A DNA stretch of 64,000 nucleotides from Gp1-AA122 sp035631655 (lineage in GTDB: Bacteria; Acidobacteriota; Terriglobia; Terriglobales; Acidobacteriaceae): assembly GCA_035631655.1 (NCBI GenBank), contig DASQIH010000181.1, positions 1 to 64,000 on the forward strand, written 5' to 3'. Each line of letters begins with the position of its first letter. Position 1 is the stretch's first letter. The notes under the pieces were generated by a model that did no database searches, had not been told where the DNA came from, and saw only the letters and a list, made by a program, of their open reading frames with translations. Shown in pieces: positions 50,389 through 58,368 of the stretch. Made by a program: the position numbers and the translations under genes.

Positions 50389-51003
50389 TCATTCGACTCG
50401 GCAGAGACAATAGAGAAATTGCTGCGTCGTGCCGAACGGAGTGTGGTGCAACTCTTTGAAGCTATCCAGCAGACGAAACCGCACGCCGAACTCTGCGTGC
50501 AATGCCTCCGCGTCATAACGAACGACCTCAAGGCCGCTGCATTTCGTGGGGCCGTCCGGTCCAAACGTGCTCACAAGAACGTGCCCACCTGCTTTGACCG
50601 CACGCCCCACTTGACGAACGTAAGCGACACGTTGCTCGACTGCCGTGAGGAAGTGAAATACTGCTCGGTCGTGCCACACGTCGTAGGCACCGGGCGCCAA
50701 ATCGGCTTTCGTAATGTCGCCCACAACCCACTGGACGCGTTCTGCCACCCGGCCCAGTCGCCCCTTGGTTACGTCAATCGCGGTCTGCGAAACATCAAGG
50801 ACTGTGATGTTTCTGTATGCATGAGACAGCAAATCGTCGACCAGCGTCGATTCGCCGCCACCGACATCAATGATGGAAGCATCGCGCTGTGGCGCAGCTT
50901 CTTCGATCAGCCGAAGAGAAGCCTCAAGGTGTGCTCGGTACCAGCTCACGGCGTCTGGCGACTTCTCACGGTAGATTTTTTCCCAATGTGTCTCTAGATT
51001 CAT
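50389..51003 (-). CDS. Class I SAM-dependent methyltransferase
   Basis: The 204-residue protein has the methyltransferase motif I DASIIDVGGGESTLVDDLL, motif II-like VVGDITKAD and post-II AYDVWHDRAVFHFLT. The start METHWEKIYREKSPDAVSWYR-type segment is found in a branch of small methyltransferases often linked to metal or metalloid genes. The substrate is unknown. The gene lies 28 bp upstream of the CDF-like gene on the same strand, so the two are probably co-transcribed. Confidence 0.85.
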   Translation of the reverse strand: MNLETHWEKIYREKSPDAVSWYRAHLEASLRLIEEAAPQRDASIIDVGGGESTLVDDLLSHAYRNITVLDVSQTAIDVTKGRLGRVAERVQWVVGDITKADLAPGAYDVWHDRAVFHFLTAVEQRVAYVRQVGRAVKAGGHVLVSTFGPDGPTKCSGLEVVRYDAEALHAEFGVRFRLLDSFKELHHTPFGTTQQFLYCLCRVE

Positions 51004-51100
51004 ACAAGCCGCCGCCTTGATTGCCTTAGCTCAATCATAAGGCAGCTGGAAGACGGCGTGAGTTCTATCTACTCTGTCCAGCAGGAACGTGAGAGCGACT

Positions 51101-51724
51101 ATGTCTTTTTACAGAAATCGGGTCTATCCACATATCGTCACGGTGCTCGGCAACCCGAAGCCTGTTCAGAAGATTCGCCAACGGCTTCTTCCACTAGCGC
51201 AGGGTACGGTCCTTGAGGTCGGCGTCGGGCCCGGCGTGAACTTCCCTTACTACGACGCCGGAAAAGTGAGCAAGGTCTATGCACTCGAACCCAACCCAGG
51301 AATGGTGGCGCGGGCCAGCAACCAACATCGCCGGACGCAACTGAATGTCGAATTTCTGGATCTGCCCGGAGAACGAATCCCCTTGCCGGACGCCAGCGTT
51401 GATACAGTCGTTAGCACCTTCACCTTGTGTACTATCTCCGGTATTGCGGACGCCATTCGGGGGATCGCCCGCGTCTTGCGACCAGGAGGCCAGTTCCTGT
51501 TTTTTGAACACGGACTCTCGCCTGATGTTCGAGTGCGTCGTTGGCAAGAACGGACGGAGCCTCTTTTTCAGTGGGCTTTTGAGGGCTGCCATGTGACTCG
51601 AGACATCCCGGCACTCATAAAGGATGGCGGGTTCGCAATCGAACGAATGGAGACAGGGTACTTGGCTTCATTCCCGAAGTCCGGATCGTACTACTTCTGG
51701 GGCGTTGCTCGTCCAAAATCGTAA
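51101..51724 (+). CDS. Class I SAM-dependent methyltransferase, UbiE/phospholipid type
   Basis: From ATG 51101 the product has 207 residues (an upstream GTG at 51089 is possible). The SAM site is TVLEVGVGPGVNFPYYD, followed by VYALEPNPGMVARA, DASVDTVVSTFTLCTI and VLRPGGQFLFFEHG, as in phosphatidylethanolamine or small-molecule methyltransferases. It is divergent from the other methyltransferase gene and is the last gene before the structured repeat that opens the mobile-element region. Confidence 0.86.
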   Translation: MSFYRNRVYPHIVTVLGNPKPVQKIRQRLLPLAQGTVLEVGVGPGVNFPYYDAGKVSKVYALEPNPGMVARASNQHRRTQLNVEFLDLPGERIPLPDASVDTVVSTFTLCTISGIADAIRGIARVLRPGGQFLFFEHGLSPDVRVRRWQERTEPLFQWAFEGCHVTRDIPALIKDGGFAIERMETGYLASFPKSGSYYFWGVARPKS

Positions 51725-51884
51725 GACCACTCATCAAACTGAATGCTTGGGAGCGATCCAAACGCATGGCCTTTTTCCAAACCGCGATCACAGGCGAATG
51801 GCTCGTCCGCATGAAATTCTGAAGCTTCAGAGACCTGGCTCCAGTTCCGTGAGTCTCGAACAAAACTATCCTTTCTTCCAAATA

Positions 51885-52047
51885 CCCTTCCTGGCCCAAC
51901 CCTGCGCCTGATCCGCCCGCTACTCCTGTCAAGGCTCTCCGCTTCGCTCCGATGAACGCACACACCGCGGCCTTGACAGCGCGGACGGACAGTCGCCCCC
52001 CCTCGCCATGAAGGGTTTTTATTTTTTATGCACCGCTTCGCGTTGCA
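51885..52047 (+). repeat. Structured repeat element, copy 1
   Basis: This ~163-nt unit recurs at 63185-63348. It holds hairpin H1 (51904-51996), whose inner stem CTGTCAAGGC/GCCTTGACAG is perfect and whose outer arm ATCCGCCCGC/GCGGACGGAC has one mismatch, then a T-rich link (GAAGGGTTTTTATTTTTTATGC), then hairpin H2 (52029-52047, TGCACCGC-TTC-GCGTTGCA, 7 of 8 pairs). The WGR-ligase ATG follows 36 bases after H2. The stretch 51725-52082 holds no gene apart from this element. Confidence 0.7.
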
Positions 52048-52082
52048 CAAAAGCGAAATCTCAAAACGCAAAGGAGCGAACC

Positions 52083-53213
52083 ATGCAAGCCGAACGAGCA
52101 GAGTTGTATTTCCGGCAGGGCAGTTCCGACAAGGTGTACCAACTTCAATTGGAAAACGTGCAGGAGCTATGGTCGGTGCACGCGCAATGGGGGCGTCGCG
52201 GCTCCGCCTTGCAGAGCGACATGAAAGCGAGCGGCGTCTCTTACGAAGAAGCGAAACGCATTTACGACCGCATCCTTCGGGAAAAAACGGGCAAAGGCTA
52301 TCAGGTCGCTTCGGCAACGGTAAACGGCGACGCCGCAATCTCGGTTGGTTTGCCCACGAAGGAGCATTCCGGGCATGCACCAGAATTGTTGACACCGATC
52401 GAGGAGCCGGAAGCGTTGCAGCTGGCGCAAGACCCTTCGTGGTGGTTCCAGCAAAAATTCGACGGCCGACGGCTCGCCGTGCAAAGAAAGAACGGCCAAT
52501 ACACCGGCATCAACAAACTGGGCCAAGTTATCTCCATCGATTCATCGTTAACGGAATCGCTCGACCTTGTACAGCGCGAGGAATTCCTTGTGGATGGCGA
52601 AATCACTCAATCCCATTTCCGGCTGTGGGATTTGCTCAGCGTGAACGACAGGGACCTGCGCATCCAGCCGTACGAAATTCGTTACGTCCATTTGACGCAG
52701 AACTTTCGCGGGTTGCGCGGCCCTTTGCAAGTGTGCGAAACCGCCATGACGGTGATGGACAAAAAAACCTTTGTGAAACGCATGCACGAGGCGAACACCG
52801 AAGGGTTCGTTTGCAAGAACCGCTTCGCTCCCTATGCCGCGGGGCGCGCCGGACAACACTTCAAATGCAAATTTGTCACGACTGCGTCTTTCATCGTTGG
52901 CCCAAAACCGGACAAGAAAGCCGACGATGGCCATCGCTCCATCGCTGTGTACCTTCTCGCTTGCGGCAAACCTCGTTTCATGGGCACGGTTGGCGTGCCT
53001 GACCGCTATCCCCTACCGCGCGTGGAACAGATTGTGGAATTGCGGTATCTCTACTGCCACCCCGGACCGGATGGAAAGCTCATTCAAGCGAAATACTTCG
53101 GCAAAGTCCGCGACGACATCGCACTCAACGAATGCTCGGTGAGTCAGTTAAAGCTCAAAGCCAGTGATTGCGAGTCGAGCGAATCTGGGGAAGATTCGCA
53201 TGTCACAAGTTGA
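52083..53213 (+). CDS. WGR domain fused to ATP-dependent DNA ligase
   Basis: From ATG 52083 (AAAGGAG upstream) the product has 376 residues. Residues 1-85 form a WGR domain (VHAQWGRRGSALQSD, WGR at 36-38), a nucleic-acid-binding module known from PARPs. Residues 100-360 form an ATP-dependent DNA ligase: motif I QKFDG with Lys125 as the AMP-linked residue, DGEI at 171-174, FRLWDLL, motif IV EGFVCK (240-245) and motif V FKCKF (K261, K263), then an OB fold (KAKYFGKVRDD-like end). All catalytic motifs are present, so an active nick-sealing enzyme is likely. It follows structured repeat copy 1. Confidence 0.85.
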   Translation: MQAERAELYFRQGSSDKVYQLQLENVQELWSVHAQWGRRGSALQSDMKASGVSYEEAKRIYDRILREKTGKGYQVASATVNGDAAISVGLPTKEHSGHAPELLTPIEEPEALQLAQDPSWWFQQKFDGRRLAVQRKNGQYTGINKLGQVISIDSSLTESLDLVQREEFLVDGEITQSHFRLWDLLSVNDRDLRIQPYEIRYVHLTQNFRGLRGPLQVCETAMTVMDKKTFVKRMHEANTEGFVCKNRFAPYAAGRAGQHFKCKFVTTASFIVGPKPDKKADDGHRSIAVYLLACGKPRFMGTVGVPDRYPLPRVEQIVELRYLYCHPGPDGKLIQAKYFGKVRDDIALNECSVSQLKLKASDCESSESGEDSHVTS

Positions 53214-53367
53214 ACTCTCGGAAGGACACAACGGGAGACACTCCGAGTCGGCCTGGCTTCGAGGAAACGAATACGCAGCCATCGATTTGGCCAGTGCTGA
53301 GGCGCAGTCAGGATTGAAATCGCAATGTTGACGGCGATCAACCTGTTGCACACGCTCACCACCACTG

Positions 53368-53715
53368 TTATGTTTTTATGACTGCGCGAATTTCGAGATC
53401 GACAACGTCGAGCTGATCCAGCGCTATTTTGACTCCCGGAGCTCCTGCTGCCTGTACTGTCCGCGCGCGTGACAATGCCCGATCCGCAATGGCCGACGCC
53501 TCGCGCAGAGCACCTTTTATCTCTGCTTCCAGCTTCTTGCGGCTTTCCCGCACGCGGTCGTCAACGTCGTTTTGCACTCTTGAACTGTTAACTTCGAGCC
53601 CGTGTTCGAGGAATTCCTGTGCGTCCCGGACGATCCCTCCCCGTATTCCCAGACCTCCAAGCACAAGATCGGCGATCCACAGCAAAGGGGAAGCAGGTGT
53701 AGCCAGATTCTCCAT
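53368..53715 (-). CDS. Small helical protein, phasin-like, unrecognised
   Basis: The 115-residue product is mostly helical: LLWIADLVLGGLGIRGGIV, then a long amphipathic region DVDDRVRESRKKLEAEIKGALREASAIADRALSRAR that predicts a coiled coil, as in phasin-type proteins. No family can be named with confidence. Its ATG overlaps the stop of the enolase fragment (TAATG), so it could be translated by re-initiation. The codon pattern is plausible but the gene may be a decaying remnant. The gap 53214-53367 holds nothing that I can support. Confidence 0.5.
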   Translation of the reverse strand: MENLATPASPLLWIADLVLGGLGIRGGIVRDAQEFLEHGLEVNSSRVQNDVDDRVRESRKKLEAEIKGALREASAIADRALSRARTVQAAGAPGVKIALDQLDVVDLEIRAVIKT

Positions 53716-53890
53716 TACATGAAAATAGAAGTGCGATAGCGCAGGGCCTCTGCAAACGAGCGTGCTCCAACAGGGGCGATCATGAATTCCTGAAAGTCAA
53801 CGTTGTTGTCGGCGTGCTTACCTCCGTTGAGGACGTTCAGCATGGGAACGGGAATCGTGTAAGTCTCACGCTCGGAAAGATGCTGGGTAG
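53715..53890 (-). pseudogene. Enolase gene fragment
   Basis: On the minus strand this frame encodes about 55 residues of a phosphopyruvate hydratase: IPVPMLNVLNGGKHADNNVDFQEF, then MIAPVGARSFAEALRYR, which corresponds to the conserved PVPMMNVINGG-HADN-VDFQEFM-PVGA-SF-EALR block near residues 150-200 of enolase. The N-terminal and catalytic C-terminal parts are missing, and the frame ends at TAA 53715-53717. It has no in-frame start of its own. It is too short to work and is probably a rearrangement scar. Confidence 0.8.
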
Positions 53891-54039
53891 CCTGTCTTCG
53901 CCGTAGGATCCTGCGGTCATATTTTAGATTGCCTCAGTTCTCGGTCGGGATGTAAGTCCTTCTATTTCACGGACACATTCTGGATTGTGGGCATGCAAAT
54001 CGGAAGCTAAGATGTGCGATTCACCTGCATGGAGCCGTG

Positions 54040-55263
54040 ATGTCTGAATTCGCAACCATAGCTACGTATTCGATTTTCGTTGCCAGCTACGTGGTTTTTG
54101 CCCTGGGGAAATTTCCAGGAATGAAAATCGACCGTCCCGGTGCCGCGATCATCGGCGCCGTGCTGATGTTCATGACAGGCGCTGTACGCGTCGAGAATTC
54201 TCTGCGCCTCATCCACTTCGGCACGATCGTTCTGCTTTTCTCGATGATGCTGGTTGTTGCGTACCTGCACTTGGCGGGCTTCTTCGATTGGGTCACAGAA
54301 CTAGTGGTTACTAGACTTAAACCGCATCATCTGCTGCCCACGGTCATCTTTCTGAGCGGGTTGCTTTCCGCGTTCTTCGTCAACGACATCATCTGCCTGG
54401 TCATGGTTCCTTTCGTGTTGAAGGTAACTGGGCGACTGGGCATAAAGCCGGTTCCTTATCTCCTGGCCGTAGCGACAGCCTCAAACATCGGAAGTACGGC
54501 CACGATCACCGGCAACCCGCAAAACATCCTGATTGGATCCTTCTCCGGAATCGGCTACCGGGATTTCCTTTGGCACCTAGGTCCGGTTGCGCTGGTGGGC
54601 CTATTCCTCGACTGGTTCGTGTTGTGGTGGCTCTACTTCCGTGGGGAAATCCATGATGTCCGAACCGAACGCTCCGTGAATGCGGTGCGAATCGAGCATG
54701 CCGCGTTGCTGAAGGCGGGTATCGTCGCAGCCTTGGTGCTCGCCGGATTCCTCGCCGGTTTTTCGCCGGCCATGGTCGCCTCCGTTGGCGCAGCCATTCT
54801 CCTCATTACTAGGACTCGCGATCCTCACCTGATATATGAGGAAGTCGACTGGGGCCTGCTTGTGTTTTTCGTCGGGCTCTTTCTGATTGTGGGAGGCGCG
54901 GAAAGCGCGGGTCTGACACGGCACCTGCTCGGCTTTGGCGAGCGTTTCAACCTGCAACATCTGGGCGTCTTTACGCTCGTGACCGCCATACTCTCGAACC
55001 TAGTGAGCAACGTGCCTGCGGTGATGCTTTTGAAGTCCCTGGTAAGTCAATTCGCTGACACCCATTCGGCCTGGCTTATCCTGGCCATGGCGAGCACGCT
55101 TGCAGGGAATCTGACCATTACCGGTTCCGTCGCCAACATCATCGTTGTCGAGCGTGCGCAGAAAGAGACAGTAATCACTTTCTTTGATTACTTTCGGATC
55201 GGTTTGCCAGTCACCTTTCTGACGCTGTTATTCGGCTGGCTCTGGCTTACCTGGATTCGATAA
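54040..55263 (+). CDS. ArsB/NhaD-type anion permease
   Basis: From ATG 54040 (ATGGAG upstream) the product has 407 residues with about eleven helices. FGTIVLLFSMMLVVAYLHLAGFFDWV, FLSGLLSAFFVNDIICLVMVPFVL, ASNIGSTATITGNPQNILIG and VSNVPAVMLL are ion-transporter superfamily motifs shared by ArsB, NhaD and citrate-type permeases; the TGNPQN loop occurs in both halves in weaker form. The substrate could be arsenite, Na+/H+ or an organic anion. No ars regulatory gene lies nearby. It is the first plus-strand gene after the enolase remnant. Confidence 0.85.
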   Translation: MSEFATIATYSIFVASYVVFALGKFPGMKIDRPGAAIIGAVLMFMTGAVRVENSLRLIHFGTIVLLFSMMLVVAYLHLAGFFDWVTELVVTRLKPHHLLPTVIFLSGLLSAFFVNDIICLVMVPFVLKVTGRLGIKPVPYLLAVATASNIGSTATITGNPQNILIGSFSGIGYRDFLWHLGPVALVGLFLDWFVLWWLYFRGEIHDVRTERSVNAVRIEHAALLKAGIVAALVLAGFLAGFSPAMVASVGAAILLITRTRDPHLIYEEVDWGLLVFFVGLFLIVGGAESAGLTRHLLGFGERFNLQHLGVFTLVTAILSNLVSNVPAVMLLKSLVSQFADTHSAWLILAMASTLAGNLTITGSVANIIVVERAQKETVITFFDYFRIGLPVTFLTLLFGWLWLTWIR

Positions 55264-55462
55264 GCACTTGTCGCGTTGCAATGGCGCTCGATTCATTCAT
55301 TCCAGAGCGAACTAATACGAGCTTGAGTTTGAGGAGCTGTTTATGAACACATCGAGGGTTCCCCGTCGCCAGCAGTTGCACATGGACTTCGGCTTCATGA
55401 CTCTGTTTGACTGTGTGTGAAGAGTTGGATGAATCCCGAGCCAAACGCGAGGAGGTACCTCC

Positions 55463-55912
55463 ATGACTTCGGACACCGACGCAATCTGGGTGAATCGCGC
55501 CAAGAAGGCGATCCTGCTCATTCGCATTCTGGTTGGTTGGGTTTTTCTTTCTGAGGGCATTCAGAAATTTCTGTTCCCGGAAGCCTTGGGAGTGGGCCGT
55601 TTCACGAAGATTGGCATTCCTTTGCCTCAGCTCATGGCTCCCTTCATCGGAGTCACCGAGATCATTTGCGGCGGGCTCCTTTTAGCCGGTCTCTTTACCC
55701 GGCTTGCCTGTGTGCCCCTGCTCATCGACATTTGTGTTGCGTTGTACTCGACCAAGATCGTTACGTTCATGAAGAACGGATTCTGGGGGACACTTCATGA
55801 AGCGCGCACGGATGTGAGCATGCTGCTCGGTCTTGTCTTCCTGTTGGTCGTTGGAGGCGGAACCCTGGCGCTCGACGCGCGCTATCCGGAGCGGTTGGAC
55901 CCAAAGTCATAA
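55463..55912 (+). CDS. DoxX family membrane protein
   Basis: The 149-residue protein has four helices: AILLIRILVGWVFLSEGIQKFLFPEALGVGRF is the DoxX signature, then FIGVTEIICGGLLLAGLFTRLACVPLLIDI and ATKIVTFMKNGFWGTLHEARTDVSMLLG-like segments. GGAGG lies before ATG 55463. It is the fourth DoxX-like protein in the window. None of the shared ECF-type motifs is seen upstream of it. It is followed 51 bp later by the polymerase gene. Confidence 0.87.
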   Translation: MTSDTDAIWVNRAKKAILLIRILVGWVFLSEGIQKFLFPEALGVGRFTKIGIPLPQLMAPFIGVTEIICGGLLLAGLFTRLACVPLLIDICVALYSTKIVTFMKNGFWGTLHEARTDVSMLLGLVFLLVVGGGTLALDARYPERLDPKS

Positions 55913-55963
55913 GGGATCGCCCTCAAAAGTCCGCGCCATGCCTAAAATAGTCCAGACGTACCA

Positions 55964-57025
55964 ATGCGCAAAATCGTGCACATCGACATGGATGCATTTT
56001 ACGCGTCCGTCGAGCAGCGGGACGATCCGCAGCTGCGGGGCAATCCCGTTATCGTTGCGTGGCGCGGGAATCGCTCCGTTGTCTGCGCGGCGTCGTATGA
56101 GGCGAGGAAATTCGGCGTGCGTTCGGCGATGCCCGCCGTTCAAGCCGAACGCCTCTGTCCGAAGGCCGTCTTTCTCCCTCCGGATTTTCCGCGCTATCGA
56201 GCTGTGTCGCGGCAAGTGCGTGATATCTTCCGCCGGCACACCGACCTCATCGAACCGCTGTCGCTTGATGAAGCCTATCTCGATGTTACGGAGAACAAGA
56301 CGTGCTTGCCTACCGCAACGCAGGTGGCGCGCACGATTCGCGAGCAGATTCGTATAGAACTTCAGTTGACGGCCTCCGCGGGCGTCGCACCGAACAAATT
56401 CCTCGCCAAGATTGCGTCTGACTGGAAAAAACCGAACGGACTCTTTGTCATTCAGCCCGAGGAGGTCGACGCGTTCTTACTGCCCTTGCCGGTGGGCCGT
56501 TTGCCTGGAGTCGGAAAAGTCACGGAAGAAAAGCTCAGGGGCTTCGAAGTGCAGACAATTGCGGATTTGCGGCTCCTTGACTTGCCCGTGCTTGAAAGCC
56601 GCTTCGGACGCTACGGGCTCCGTCTCTACGAATTGGCACGCGGTGTCGACGAGAGCAAAGTCGTGCCCGATCGGCCGACACAATCCATCTCCGCGGAAGA
56701 CACGTTTGAACGTGACGTGCCGCTCAGCGAGACGGAGGCGATGATCCGCAAGCTCGCCGAACTGACCTGGGTCGCATCGCGCAACGAAAGACGCATTGCG
56801 AGAACCGTGGTGCTGAAATTGAAGACCGCGGAGTTCAAGATCCTCACGCGCAGCCACACTCCTTCCTCTCCGCCTTCCTCATGCGAAGAGCTGACGGCGA
56901 TCGCGCTCTCGCTAAGGGAGCGTGTTGGCCTCGGACCGCAGCAGCGGTTTCGTCTCGTTGGTGTCGGCGTTAGCAATTTCCTCGATCCAGAGGACATCTC
57001 GGCACAACCGGCTTTGTTCGGCTGA
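55964..57025 (+). CDS. dinB: DNA polymerase IV (Y-family)
   Basis: The 353-residue protein is a complete Pol IV. The catalytic palm carries HIDMDAFYASVEQRD (first Asp) and SLDEAYLDVT (Asp-Glu pair); thumb and little-finger regions follow (VGRLPGVGKVTEEKLRGFEV, LPVLESRFGRYGLRLYELARG). The C-terminus ends QPALFG, a beta-clamp binding peptide. It makes error-prone copies across lesions. Y-family polymerases are frequent cargo of mobile elements. It has no SOS (LexA) box that I can recognise in the 51-bp gap before it. Confidence 0.93.
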   Translation: MRKIVHIDMDAFYASVEQRDDPQLRGNPVIVAWRGNRSVVCAASYEARKFGVRSAMPAVQAERLCPKAVFLPPDFPRYRAVSRQVRDIFRRHTDLIEPLSLDEAYLDVTENKTCLPTATQVARTIREQIRIELQLTASAGVAPNKFLAKIASDWKKPNGLFVIQPEEVDAFLLPLPVGRLPGVGKVTEEKLRGFEVQTIADLRLLDLPVLESRFGRYGLRLYELARGVDESKVVPDRPTQSISAEDTFERDVPLSETEAMIRKLAELTWVASRNERRIARTVVLKLKTAEFKILTRSHTPSSPPSSCEELTAIALSLRERVGLGPQQRFRLVGVGVSNFLDPEDISAQPALFG

Positions 57026-57029
57026 TGGT

Positions 57030-57142
57030 CAAGTTATAGCTTGTCATTTATTCCGACATCGCAAAGCTACAGCTTGTCATTTTGAATCTTGTCGACAAGG
57101 TATCGCTTGACAATTAAGCGCAAACTGCCAAGCTATAACTTG
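57030..57142 (+). promoter_or_regulatory. Four phased operators before mobile mystery protein A
   Basis: Four 14-bp dyads of the form CAAG-N6-CTTG lie at 57030-57043 (CAAGTTATAGCTTG), 57063-57076 (AAAGCTACAGCTTG), 57096-57109 (CAAGGTATCGCTTG) and 57129-57142 (CAAGCTATAACTTG). Their centres are exactly 33 bp apart, about three helical turns. The last is part of a 20-bp palindrome, TGCCAAG-CTATAA-CTTGGCA. The array fills the gap between dinB and the HTH gene, so autoregulation by that protein is likely. Confidence 0.75.
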
Positions 57143-57156
57143 GCAGGATACATCCT

Positions 57157-57600
57157 ATGAAACGTGAATTCCGTCAGTTACGACTTTCGCAATTCGACCG
57201 TAGCCTTGAGCTCGCGCGAAGCCTTCCGCCTCGGCCCTCCGGCGGGTGGATCGCTTCCGTGCGCGAGGCTCTCGGCCTTAGCCAACGTCAGGTCGGCAAG
57301 AAAATGCGGGCGTCGGGACAGGCCATCCAGCAGTTCGAAAAGGCCGAAGCCGAAGACCGCATCACACTCCGTGCCCTTCGGCGGGTTGCCGGAACCATGG
57401 GCTGCGACCTAATCTACGTACTCGTGCCGAAAGCCGGCCCGTTCGCGGAACTCGCAGAACAACCCTCTCGCGAGCAAGCAGCTCGTGATGTCAAAAGCGT
57501 CCTTCATACGATGGCGCTCGAAGACCAGAAACCCGAAAACACCAACCAACTGATCGAGGATGAGGCTCAGCGGCGCCTGAACCGCCGCAAGACACGATGA
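57157..57600 (+). CDS. Mobile mystery protein A (HTH antitoxin-like)
   Basis: The 147-residue protein matches the 'mobile mystery protein A' family: an N-terminal LRLSQFDRSLELARSL, then an XRE-type helix-turn-helix at about 30-80 (SVREALGLSQRQVGKKMRASGQAIQQFEKAEAEDRITLRALRRVAGTMGCDL). It is always found with protein B, a Fic-domain protein, in mobile elements, and the pair behaves like a toxin-antitoxin module. The four dyads upstream fit a dimeric regulator. Its stop overlaps the start of the B gene by four bases. Confidence 0.87.
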   Translation: MKREFRQLRLSQFDRSLELARSLPPRPSGGWIASVREALGLSQRQVGKKMRASGQAIQQFEKAEAEDRITLRALRRVAGTMGCDLIYVLVPKAGPFAELAEQPSREQAARDVKSVLHTMALEDQKPENTNQLIEDEAQRRLNRRKTR

Positions 57601-58205
57601 ACTTCATCCTCAATCAAAAATACTCGGACGGAAATACCCCGATCCGCCCGGAAGAAGCGGAACAACTCCTTCCTCGCATCAGCACCATGGGCGAACTCAA
57701 TGAATATGAAGCCCTCAACATTCTACGGGCTCGCGAGTGGGCGTTTGACAGTCGAACTATGAAATCCACGGATCCGCTCGAAGAACCTTATGTGCGCGAA
57801 CTGCACCACCGCATGTTCGATAACGTGTGGAAATGGGCGGGCACCTATCGCCAGACCGAGCGGAACATTGGTTGCGACCCGAAAGAGATTGTGCAACGAA
57901 TCCCCCAGCTTCTCGCCAACACCGGATACTGGCTGGAGAACAAAACCTTCTCAACGGACGAAGCGCTGCTTCGTTTTCACCACCAGCTAACGAAAATTCA
58001 TCCGTTTGCAAATGGCAACGGACGTCACGCGCGAATGATAGCCGACGTGCTCGCCGTAAAGTTCGGCCAACCCGAATTCACCTGGGGTGCCGGAAAAGAC
58101 CTAGTCGCACAAGGGGATGCGCGCAGCAGGTATCTCGCTGCGCTACGCACGCTCGACGCCAATGAAAATGACATCAAATCGCTGCTCGAGTTCGCCCGCT
58201 CATAA
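57597..58205 (+). CDS. Mobile mystery protein B (Fic domain)
   Basis: The 202-residue protein has a Fic fold. The catalytic loop HPFANGNGRHAR (residues 135-146) contains the essential His135 and the G-N-G-R anion nest; the metal-binding Asp/Glu of the usual HxFx(D/E)GNGR motif is Asn139 here. RNIGCDPKEIVQRIPQLL and WKWAGTYRQTERN are typical of the family. Fic proteins usually transfer AMP to a target. Together with protein A it is a candidate toxin module that keeps the element in the cell. The A and B genes overlap (57597-57600). Confidence 0.87.
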   Translation: MNFILNQKYSDGNTPIRPEEAEQLLPRISTMGELNEYEALNILRAREWAFDSRTMKSTDPLEEPYVRELHHRMFDNVWKWAGTYRQTERNIGCDPKEIVQRIPQLLANTGYWLENKTFSTDEALLRFHHQLTKIHPFANGNGRHARMIADVLAVKFGQPEFTWGAGKDLVAQGDARSRYLAALRTLDANENDIKSLLEFARS

Positions 58206-58368
58206 CTGCAGCTGTTGCGACGCTCTTCGCATAAGCGCTCATCGTTGAACTCCTTCTCCGCCTCGAAGCCCGACACGAACTGATCCAATGGGCGCTGGCA
58301 CACCGCCGCGCCACTCGCGGACTTGCGTCACGCCGGTTGCCTTCCGAACGGCTCCTTGAATTCTCTTC

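Noticed and set aside
53429..53722. 97-residue plus-strand frame opposite the phasin-like gene
   Set aside because: Ser/Arg-rich antisense frame without structure; the minus-strand frame has coiled-coil periodicity and a coupled start.
57030..57142. CRISPR array reading of the four 33-bp-spaced repeats
   Set aside because: Each unit is a 14-bp dyad with imperfect sequence and ~19-bp gaps; there are no long identical repeats and no cas genes nearby.
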